Shown here: positions 1 to 5,826 of the stretch, piece after piece
Numbering within the stretch: position 1 is the stretch's first letter
How the letters are laid out: each line of letters starts with the position of its first letter
NCBI GenBank assembly: GCA_934454745.1
Contig: CAKSGP010000059.1
Location: 1-7,674 of the forward strand
Source of the DNA: an uncultured Clostridia bacterium
Lineage (GTDB): Bacteria > Bacillota > Clostridia > UBA1381
DNA length: 7,674 nt
Direction of reading: 5' to 3'
Notes under the pieces: generated by a model
What the model was told of the DNA's origin: nothing
Databases searched by the model: none
The model's input: only the letters and a program-made list of their open reading frames with translations
Position numbers and translations under genes: made by a program

Positions 1-6
1 ATTCTG

Positions 7-606
7 ATGTATTCGGCGGCAATTGACGAACTGATTGAGAAATTTGAACGGCTTCCGGGCATCGGTCATAAAAGTGCGGAACGGATTGCGTTCTACTTGC
101 TTGAAAATATGACAAATGATGAGGCAGAGGCAATGGCGGCGGCAATAGTGGGAGCAAAACGCAAAATAAGACTTTGCGAATGCTGTCAGAATTTAACAGA
201 CGAATCTCCCTGCCATATCTGTACGTCACAAAAACGGGATAAATCCATTATATGCGTAGTTGAGGGACCTGAGGACGTTTCGGCAATTGAGAATACTCAC
301 GAATATAACGGACTTTATCACGTTCTCCACGGTGCACTTTCGCCTATGGATTCCGTAGGTCCTGATGATATAAAAATCAATGAACTTCTCCTTCGTCTTG
401 CAGACAGCGAAGTGAGTGAAGTTATTCTTGCTACAAATCCCACAGTAAACGGTACTGCAACGGCGGTGTATATTTCAAAGTTGCTTGCACCCTTTGATGT
501 TAAAGTAACAAGAATAGCACACGGCATACCTATCGGTTCTGATATTGAGTATGCTGATAAAATCACAATAATAAAGGCACTTGAGAGCAGAAGTGCAATG
601 AACTGA
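7..606 (+). CDS. recR: Recombination protein RecR
   Basis: RecR is a cytoplasmic, ring-forming DNA-binding protein that works with RecO (and RecF) to load RecA on gapped DNA in recombinational repair. The 199-residue product matches the usual family length of about 198. In order it shows an N-terminal helix-hairpin-helix (LPGIGHKSAERIAF, residues 16-29), a four-cysteine zinc finger (C57, C60, C69, C72; spacing 2-8-2) and a Toprim domain (about 80-175) opening with ICVVEGPEDV, with E86 as the conserved acidic residue. The C-terminal TRIAHGIPIGSDIEYAD stretch (168-184) is also a family signature. The start at 7 gives the canonical M-Y-S-x-x-I-x-x-LI N-terminus; only six bases lie upstream, so its ribosome binding site cannot be seen. 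In Firmicutes recR commonly follows dnaX and the YbaB/EbfC gene, which would lie just outside the window. Identification is secure. Confidence 0.97.
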   Translation: MYSAAIDELIEKFERLPGIGHKSAERIAFYLLENMTNDEAEAMAAAIVGAKRKIRLCECCQNLTDESPCHICTSQKRDKSIICVVEGPEDVSAIENTHEYNGLYHVLHGALSPMDSVGPDDIKINELLLRLADSEVSEVILATNPTVNGTATAVYISKLLAPFDVKVTRIAHGIPIGSDIEYADKITIIKALESRSAMN

Positions 607-645
607 TGGCTTCTTGCAAAGAGACGCTTGTTTGGGTTTTGAATT

Positions 646-654
646 AAAGGTGGT
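646..654 (+). promoter_or_regulatory. Ribosome binding site deciding the nadA start
   Basis: AAAGGTGGT lies 4 bases upstream of the ATG at 659 and pairs well with the 3' end of 16S rRNA (AAAGGAGGTGATC complement). It favours 659 over the upstream in-frame TTG at 614, which has no comparable site. Confidence 0.8.
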
Positions 655-658
655 ACAT

Positions 659-1582
659 ATGAACACAATAACAGATATACAACAGAAAATTTTAAAGCTT
701 AAAAAAGAAAAGGATATATGTATACTTGCACATAGCTACGAGGCACATGAAATACTTGAGATAGCTGATTTTACAGGAGATTCTTATGCCTTAAGCGTAA
801 AGGCGGCAGGCATAGATAATAAGACTGTTATAATGTGCGGTGTGAGATTTATGGCAGAAACCGTAAAAATTCTCTCACCTGACAAACGTGTTATTCTTGC
901 CGTGCCAGAAGCAGGATGCGAAATGGCAGATATGATGGATAGAGAATATATAGGAAATGTAAAGAAGGACTATCCTGATTATACGGTGGTAGCCTACGTA
1001 AACACTACGGCAGCTCTTAAGACCATTTGCGATGTATGCGTAACTTCATCATCTGCAGTAAATGTTGTAAAAAACATTGAAAATGATAAGATACTTTTTA
1101 TCCCCGATAAAAATCTGGGCGATTTTGTGGCAAAGTCCTTGCCTGAAAAAACTGTTAAGGTATTAAACGGTTGTTGTCCCATTCACGCATCTGTTACACC
1201 TCTTGATGTTAAAAAGGCAAAAGAATTGCATCCCGGTGCATTGGTTTTAGTTCATCCTGAATGTCATTGTGATGTTGTGGCTATGGCAGATTTTGTCGGC
1301 TCAACAGCTGCTATTATGGATTATGCAAAAAGATCTGACAATAAGGAATTTATAATAGGTACGGAATTAAGTATCGGCGAGCATTTACAGTATGAATGTC
1401 CTGATAAAAAGTTCTACGCCCTTACAGATAAGCTCATATGCAAAAATATGCGTCTTACAACGCTTGTTGATGTTCTCAACTGCTGTAAGAATGAGGGTGG
1501 AGAGGAAATTCTCTTGAGTGATGAGGTTATTACATCAGCAAAGAAATGTATTGATGAAATGATAAGGCTTAATTATGAATAA
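659..1582 (+). CDS. nadA: Quinolinate synthase NadA
   Basis: NadA condenses iminoaspartate with dihydroxyacetone phosphate to give quinolinate, the precursor of NAD, using an oxygen-sensitive 4Fe-4S cluster. From the ATG at 659 the protein has 307 residues, normal for the shorter bacterial forms. The reading frame is open back to a TTG at 614, but 659 is preceded by AAAGGTGGT at 646-654 and gives the expected N-terminus. The three expected cluster cysteines are C60 (MCGVRFMAET), C172 or C173 (NGCCPIH) and C261 (ICKNMRLTTL). Substrate-site motifs are visible: H25 and Y27 (AHSYE; AHNYQ-like in many relatives), YVNTTA (113-118), PDKNLG (149-154), HPEC (199-202) and GTE (234-236). It lies 52 bases after recR with no clear promoter or terminator between, and overlaps mnmA by 8 bases. 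nadB and nadC are not adjacent, so the iminoaspartate source must be encoded elsewhere. Confidence 0.95.
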   Translation: MNTITDIQQKILKLKKEKDICILAHSYEAHEILEIADFTGDSYALSVKAAGIDNKTVIMCGVRFMAETVKILSPDKRVILAVPEAGCEMADMMDREYIGNVKKDYPDYTVVAYVNTTAALKTICDVCVTSSSAVNVVKNIENDKILFIPDKNLGDFVAKSLPEKTVKVLNGCCPIHASVTPLDVKKAKELHPGALVLVHPECHCDVVAMADFVGSTAAIMDYAKRSDNKEFIIGTELSIGEHLQYECPDKKFYALTDKLICKNMRLTTLVDVLNCCKNEGGEEILLSDEVITSAKKCIDEMIRLNYE

Positions 1583-2618
1583 TAAAATAATAATTGCAAT
1601 GAGTGGCGGAGTGGATAGCTCCGTTGCGGCTTTTTTGGCGAAAAATAAGGCAGATGAAATTCTTGGTGTTACGCTTTCTTTACTTGATAGCAAAACAGAG
1701 GATTTTAATGATGCAAAAGCAGTTGCTCGAAGACTGGGATTTTCACATCGTGTTATAGATATGAAAGCTGAGTTTGAAAAAGAGGTAATATCACGTTTTA
1801 TTGATGCTTATGAGAACACAAAAACTCCCAATCCCTGTGTGTACTGTAACAGGTTTATAAAATTCGGACTTTTAGGCGACTATGCAAAGGATAACGGATA
1901 CTCTTATGTTGCCACAGGTCATTACGCACGTATAGTAAAGGAGAATGAGAGATATATCCTTAAAAAAGGCGTTGACAGCTCAAAGGATCAGAGTTATGTG
2001 CTGTATTCTCTTACACAAGAGCAGTTAAAGCATACCCTTTTTCCTCTTGGAGGACTTTCAAAAACGGAGGTCAGAGATATTGCACTCGAAAACGGATTTG
2101 TAAACGCACGGAAAAAAGAAAGTCAGGATATTTGCTTTGTTCCTGACGGTGACTATGCAGGTTTTATAGAAAGGTACCTTGGAAAGACTTACACTGAGGG
2201 TTGCTTTGTGGATTTTGAAGGTAATGTATTGGGGACACATAAAGGTCTTATACGATACACAGTGGGACAGAGAAAAGGTCTTGGACTTGCGCTTCCAAAG
2301 CCCATGTACGTATGCTGCCTTTGTCAGGCTGATAACAGTGTAATTCTCGGCGATAATTCGGATCTATTCTCAAAAACTCTTGATGCAGAGGATATAAATC
2401 TCATAACAACAGATAAGATTAATAATTCTATCAGAGTTGAGGCAAAGGTGCGATACAGCCAGACGGCACAGAAAGCAACAGTATGGCAAACAGGGGAAAA
2501 TTCAATACACATTGAATTTGACGAGCCTCAAAGGGCTATAACCAAAGGTCAGTCAGTGGTGCTTTATGACGGTGACACAGTAATAGGCGGAGGAACAATA
2601 TGTCAGAACGGTTTATAA
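1575..2618 (+). CDS. mnmA: tRNA-specific 2-thiouridylase MnmA
   Basis: MnmA adenylates U34 of tRNA-Lys, -Glu and -Gln and replaces its 2-oxygen with sulfur, giving s2U34. The 347-residue protein opens with the PP-loop ATPase motif SGGVDSS (10-16). It carries TPNPCVYCNRFIKF (84-97), in which C91 aligns with E. coli Cys102, and SQDICF (183-188), in which C187 aligns with Cys199. TGHYAR (114-119) and KDQSYVLY (137-144) are further family signatures, followed by the C-terminal tRNA-binding/beta-barrel region. C88 adds a CxxC pair (C88-C91) where many MnmA proteins, including E. coli's, have DxxC. The length is slightly below the roughly 370 residues common in the family. The start overlaps the nadA stop in ATGAATAA; AAGG at 1564-1567 is its ribosome binding site, and an in-frame TAA at 1563 rules out an earlier start. 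The 3' end overlaps tcdA by 19 bases. Confidence 0.95.
   Translation: MNNKIIIAMSGGVDSSVAAFLAKNKADEILGVTLSLLDSKTEDFNDAKAVARRLGFSHRVIDMKAEFEKEVISRFIDAYENTKTPNPCVYCNRFIKFGLLGDYAKDNGYSYVATGHYARIVKENERYILKKGVDSSKDQSYVLYSLTQEQLKHTLFPLGGLSKTEVRDIALENGFVNARKKESQDICFVPDGDYAGFIERYLGKTYTEGCFVDFEGNVLGTHKGLIRYTVGQRKGLGLALPKPMYVCCLCQADNSVILGDNSDLFSKTLDAEDINLITTDKINNSIRVEAKVRYSQTAQKATVWQTGENSIHIEFDEPQRAITKGQSVVLYDGDTVIGGGTICQNGL
2589..2593 (+). promoter_or_regulatory. Ribosome binding site of tcdA inside mnmA
   Basis: A perfect GGAGG core sits 6 bases upstream of the tcdA ATG and lies wholly within the mnmA coding sequence. Ribosomes finishing mnmA would pass over it, so translation of the two genes is probably coupled. 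Confidence 0.75.
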
Positions 2619-3286
2619 GAACACAAAGGCTTTTGGGCGATGATGCTATGGAAAAGCTTAAAAATGCACGTGTTGCAGTGTTCGGTGTAGGCGGTGTAGG
2701 CGGATATGCGCTTGAGGCACTTGTAAGGAGCGGTATCGGTGCAATTGATATATTTGATAATGATACGGTCGCTGAATCTAACCTTAACAGGCAGATAATT
2801 GCAACAGAGAATTCTATTGGCAGGCTGAAGGTTGAAGTGGCAAAGGAACGTGCCTTATCAATTAATCCGAATTTAAAAATTGTAACACACAGCTGTTTTT
2901 ATATGCCTGATAATGCAGGTGATTATGATTTATCAATATATTCATATATTGTGGATGCAATAGATACCGTAACCGCAAAAATTGAGCTTATAAGGCGTTC
3001 AAAGGAAGCGGGAGTGCCTATAATAAGCTCTATGGGGACAGGAAACAAGCTTGAGGCATCAATGTTTGAGGTGGCAGATATAAAAAAGACAGAGATGTGT
3101 CCCTTAGCACGTATAATGCGGCGCGAGCTTAAAAACAGAGGAATAACGTCCCTAAAGGTTGTATATTCAAAAGAGAAGCCTATGGTTTTGAGTGATGGTG
3201 ATCGGACTCCTGCATCAATTGCATTTGTACCGGGAGCAGCAGGGCTTATAGCCGCAGGTGAGGTAATAAAGGATTTAATAAAGTGA
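2600..3286 (+). CDS. tcdA: tRNA threonylcarbamoyladenosine dehydratase TcdA (ThiF/E1-like)
   Basis: TcdA (YgdL/CsdL) uses ATP to dehydrate t6A37 to the cyclic form ct6A37 in tRNAs reading ANN codons. The 228-residue protein has the E1-like Rossmann fold signature GVGGVG (29-34), the acidic nucleotide-binding strand IDIFDNDTVAESNLNRQ (49-65), VDAIDTVTAK (118-127) and the TcdA-type stretch SSMGTGNKLEASMFEVADI (143-161), followed by KTEMCPLARIMRREL (163-177). These distinguish it from ThiF and MoeB, and the CxxC zinc pairs of those proteins are not seen. It is shorter than E. coli TcdA (about 268 residues) at the C-terminus. The start is set by GGAGG at 2589-2593, six bases upstream, and by an in-frame TGA at 2573. 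The site and start lie inside mnmA, implying translational coupling. A CsdA/SufS-type partner is not encoded in the window. Confidence 0.9.
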   Translation: MSERFIRTQRLLGDDAMEKLKNARVAVFGVGGVGGYALEALVRSGIGAIDIFDNDTVAESNLNRQIIATENSIGRLKVEVAKERALSINPNLKIVTHSCFYMPDNAGDYDLSIYSYIVDAIDTVTAKIELIRRSKEAGVPIISSMGTGNKLEASMFEVADIKKTEMCPLARIMRRELKNRGITSLKVVYSKEKPMVLSDGDRTPASIAFVPGAAGLIAAGEVIKDLIK

Positions 3287-3320
3287 AATGGCTGATGTTT
3301 GATGCAACAGCTATTTTTTA
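3286..3320 (+). terminator. Probable Rho-independent terminator after tcdA
   Basis: The 21-base element GCTGATGT-TTGAT-GCAACAGC (3291-3311) folds into an 8-pair stem with one A/A mismatch and one G-U pair, over a 5-base loop. The stem can be extended outward by AAATG (3286-3290) pairing with TATTT (3312-3316). It is followed by a T-rich tract (3312-3320, six consecutive T). It starts at the last base of the tcdA stop codon and precedes a strong promoter, which is where a transcript end is expected. The stem is modest in GC, so termination may be partial. Confidence 0.55.
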
Positions 3321-3354
3321 TGCTTGAAAATAAAATATTTTTTAATGAAAAGTA

Positions 3355-3383
3355 TTTACATTTTTGCATAAATTTAGTATAAT
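3355..3383 (+). promoter_or_regulatory. SigA-type promoter for murD and the M42 genes
   Basis: TTTACA (3355-3360) and TATAAT (3378-3383) are separated by exactly 17 bases: a perfect -10 box and a -35 box with one mismatch to TTGACA. The sequence upstream (about 3325-3352) is very AT-rich with A and T runs, resembling an UP element. Transcription should begin near 3389-3391. This starts a new transcription unit after the probable terminator at 3286-3320 and leaves a leader of roughly 27 bases before the murD ATG at 3417. Confidence 0.8.
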
Positions 3384-3402
3384 AATTGTATGAATCTAAT
3401 GC

Positions 3403-3408
3403 AAGGAG
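3403..3408 (+). promoter_or_regulatory. Ribosome binding site deciding the murD start
   Basis: AAGGAG lies 8 bases upstream of the ATG at 3417. The alternative in-frame ATG at 3390 falls at about the predicted transcription start and so would have no leader. Together these favour 3417. Confidence 0.8.
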
Positions 3409-3416
3409 TCAGAACT

Positions 3417-4775
3417 ATGACAAAGGCTGATGAGTTTAAAGAATATATAAACGGACGAAGTGTTACAGTAATCGGAATAGGAATATCAAACCTTCCTTTG
3501 ATTAAGTATCTTGTAGGAGCCGGTGCAAAGGTAACAGCGTGTGATATGCACGATGACAAGTGGCTTGGGGATAATTATAAAGAATGTGAAAAGCTTGGCG
3601 TAAATATGTGTCTTGGGGAGGATTATCTTGATAATCTTACAGACAATTTAATTTTTAAAACACCCGGAATGAGGTATGATGTAGCACAGCTTAGAGAGGC
3701 GAGAGAGCGTGGTGCAGTTATAACATCGGAGATGGAGGTCTTTTTTGAGCTTTGCCCATCTCATATAATTGCAGTTACAGGCTCGGACGGAAAGACAACA
3801 ACAACCTCTCTGATACACAAAATGCTCACAGATTCAGGCTACAAGACCTGGCTTGGCGGTAATATCGGAAAGCCGTTACTTTCTGAGGTGGATAAAATGT
3901 GCGAGGGCGATTATGTTATACTTGAGCTTTCCTCATTCCAGCTTCATACAATGAAAAAATCACCTGAAATTGCGGTTATAACAAACTTAAGCCCCAACCA
4001 CCTTGATTGGCATACAGACTACAATGAATATATAGATGCGAAAACGAACATATTTAAATATATGTCACATAATAACAAGCTGATATTAAATGCGGACAAT
4101 CCTGACAGTGCGGCACTTCTGCCTCTTGCACACTGCAATGTTAAGATGTTCTCACGAAAGCTTAATGCTTATGTACACCTTGACGGCGATATGATAGTTT
4201 GTGATAACAAGGACATACTTAATATTAATGATATTAAAATTCCCGGAATGCACAACGTTGAAAACTATATGGCGGCTATTGGGGCAGTAAATGAAATTGT
4301 AAATTCTGAGGTAATAGTAAATACAGCAAAAGATTTTGGCGGAGTTCCCCATAGAATTGAGCTTGTAAGAACTCTTAACGGTGTAAAATACTATAACAGC
4401 TCTATTGATTCAAGTCCTAATAGAACTATAAATACCCTTAACGTGTTCCCCCAAAAGGTTATTCTTATAAGCGGCGGTAAAGATAAGGGTATACCCTATG
4501 ATGATATAGGTGAGCCTATTGCCGATCACGTGAAAACGCTTATTCTTATCGGTGCAACAAGCGGTAAAATAGAAGAAGCACTCAATAAGACAGGCAGAGC
4601 CGGAGAGGTTAACATCTATCACGCAAAAACATACGAGGAGGCTGTAAATACAGCGTATAATGAGGCGGTAGACGGAGATATTGTACTTCTTTCCTCTGCA
4701 TCTACCAGTTTTGATATGTTCCGTAATTTTGAGGAACGGGGAAATTTATTTAAAAAGCTTGTAAACGAACTTTAA
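3417..4775 (+). CDS. murD: UDP-N-acetylmuramoyl-L-alanine--D-glutamate ligase MurD
   Basis: MurD is the cytoplasmic ATP-dependent ligase that adds D-glutamate to UDP-MurNAc-L-Ala in peptidoglycan precursor synthesis. From 3417 it has 452 residues, the usual family size, with three domains. The N-terminal Rossmann-like domain carries VIGIGISN (18-25). The central ATPase has the P-loop TGSDGKTTTT (121-130, where most MurD have TGTNGKTT), LSSFQLHTM (171-179), NLSPNHLDWH (190-199) and K209, at the position of the carbamylated lysine. Next come GMHNVEN (277-283) and VPHRIELV (310-317). The C-terminal domain has NSSIDSSPNRT (327-337) in place of the NDSKATNP-type substrate motif, then GGKDKGIPYD (353-362) and SFDMFRNFEERG (431-442). 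The NxSIxSSP-type motif is, to my knowledge, a variant seen in some Firmicutes. It is the first gene after the promoter at 3355-3383, and the next gene starts 13 bases after its stop. Confidence 0.93.
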   Translation: MTKADEFKEYINGRSVTVIGIGISNLPLIKYLVGAGAKVTACDMHDDKWLGDNYKECEKLGVNMCLGEDYLDNLTDNLIFKTPGMRYDVAQLREARERGAVITSEMEVFFELCPSHIIAVTGSDGKTTTTSLIHKMLTDSGYKTWLGGNIGKPLLSEVDKMCEGDYVILELSSFQLHTMKKSPEIAVITNLSPNHLDWHTDYNEYIDAKTNIFKYMSHNNKLILNADNPDSAALLPLAHCNVKMFSRKLNAYVHLDGDMIVCDNKDILNINDIKIPGMHNVENYMAAIGAVNEIVNSEVIVNTAKDFGGVPHRIELVRTLNGVKYYNSSIDSSPNRTINTLNVFPQKVILISGGKDKGIPYDDIGEPIADHVKTLILIGATSGKIEEALNKTGRAGEVNIYHAKTYEEAVNTAYNEAVDGDIVLLSSASTSFDMFRNFEERGNLFKKLVNEL

Positions 4776-4788
4776 AAGGAAAATTATA

Positions 4789-5826
4789 ATGCAGAATTTA
4801 TTAAAAAAACTAAGCGATATGCGTGGTGCATCAGGTCATGAATATCGTATAAATAAAGAGATTGCAAGAATGTTTAAAGCCTATTGTGACGAGGTTAGAA
4901 TTGATGCCTTAGGCTCGGTTATTGCATACAAATCCTGCGGTAAGGAAAATGCACCAAAAATTATGCTTGAAGCACATATGGACGAAATTGGACTTACTGT
5001 AAATGCCATAACTGACGAGGGATATATTTATTTTTCGAACTTAGGGGGTGTGGATCAAAGAATTTTGCCCTCCTCTGAGGTTATCGTTCACGGCAAACGT
5101 GACATAGAGGGAATTGTGGTTATGCCTCCATCTGTTTTGGGTGATATGGATAAGAGCTTTAAAGTTAGTGATTTAGCAATTGATACGGGGCTTAGTGCAG
5201 AGATTGTTAAATCAATTGTTTCGATAGGCGACAGCATAACGCTCCCTCAATCAGTAGGCGAGCTTGGAAACGGCCAGTTGAGTTTAAAGACTATGGACGA
5301 TCGTGCAAGTATAGCGGCAATATTACAGGTAATGGAAAATATAAAGGATCATCAGCTAAACTGCGATATATATGCGGTAGCGGCAGTTATGGAGGAGGTC
5401 GGTTGCCGTGGCGGTAAGACAACATCCTTTGGGATAATGCCCGATATGGCAATCGCCATAGATGTTACACACGGAATAACTCCCGATAATTCGGATAATG
5501 CAATCGAGGTGGGGTCAGGTACTGCAATGTCAAAGGGACCTAATATTCATCCGAAGCTTGTAGAACGTCTTGAAAAAACAGCAATTGAAAATGAGATACC
5601 CTACACAATTGAGATTGACGTCGGTGCAACAGGAACTGATGCTTGGGAAATTCAGGTATCAGGCGGAGGAATACCTGTTGCATTAATGTCAATTCCCTTA
5701 AAGTATATGCATACATCTGTTGAAACTGTGGCAGTATCGGACGTTGTTGACACTGCAAGAGTTATTACGGAATTTGTAAAAGGATTGGAGGGTGATATAT
5801 CATGGCTTTCTCTATGGAACGATTAA
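4789..5826 (+). CDS. M42-family metallo-aminopeptidase, first of three (motifs intact)
   Basis: This is a member of the M42 family (YsdC, FrvX, PepA-type glutamyl aminopeptidase, archaeal TET proteins): cytoplasmic, dinuclear metal aminopeptidases that typically form hollow dodecamers and degrade peptides. The 345 residues are family-typical. All expected active-site elements are present: H63-x-D65 (AHMDEIG), the D170-D171-R172 segment containing the bridging Asp, the catalytic Glu/ligand Glu pair E202-E203 (MEEVGCRGG), ligand D225 (AIDVTHG), GTDA (282-285) and the C-terminal ligand H308 (YMHTSVE). The usual Gln before the Glu pair is Met. The ATG at 4789 has AAGGA at 4776-4780, 8 bases upstream. 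It follows murD by 13 bases, probably in the same transcript, and overlaps the next M42 gene by 25 bases. The family is secure; substrate specificity (acidic, leucyl, lysyl or other) cannot be read from the sequence. Confidence 0.92.
   Translation: MQNLLKKLSDMRGASGHEYRINKEIARMFKAYCDEVRIDALGSVIAYKSCGKENAPKIMLEAHMDEIGLTVNAITDEGYIYFSNLGGVDQRILPSSEVIVHGKRDIEGIVVMPPSVLGDMDKSFKVSDLAIDTGLSAEIVKSIVSIGDSITLPQSVGELGNGQLSLKTMDDRASIAAILQVMENIKDHQLNCDIYAVAAVMEEVGCRGGKTTSFGIMPDMAIAIDVTHGITPDNSDNAIEVGSGTAMSKGPNIHPKLVERLEKTAIENEIPYTIEIDVGATGTDAWEIQVSGGGIPVALMSIPLKYMHTSVETVAVSDVVDTARVITEFVKGLEGDISWLSLWND
5787..5796 (+). promoter_or_regulatory. Ribosome binding site of the second M42 gene
   Basis: GGAGGGTGAT within the end of the first M42 gene places a GGAGG core 10 bases before the ATG at 5802. 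An in-frame TGA at 5793-5795 excludes any earlier start. A second in-frame ATG at 5814 is possible but lies about 22 bases from the core, too far to be preferred. Confidence 0.75.

Noticed and set aside
614..658. Possible 15-residue N-terminal extension of NadA from a TTG at 614
   Set aside because: There is no ribosome binding site before it, while AAAGGTGGT precedes the ATG at 659, which also gives the expected NadA N-terminus.
607..658. Possible promoter or NiaR-type operator between recR and nadA
   Set aside because: A TTGCAA at 614-619 has no acceptable -10 box at proper spacing, and I see no clear palindrome, so nothing regulatory can be supported here.
318..668. Minus-strand open frame of 116 codons opposite the end of recR
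   Set aside because: It lies antisense to the conserved RecR Toprim region, has no recognisable family signature, and its length is explained by codon bias of the real gene.
2923..3369. Minus-strand open frame of 148 codons opposite tcdA and the murD leader
   Set aside because: It is antisense to conserved TcdA motifs and crosses the predicted terminator and promoter. The product has no recognisable domain and reads as a shadow.
3318..3371. Inverted repeat TTATGC / GCATAA flanking the promoter region as a possible operator
   Set aside because: Six-base arms nearly 50 bases apart in very AT-rich DNA are expected by chance, and they match no operator I recognise.
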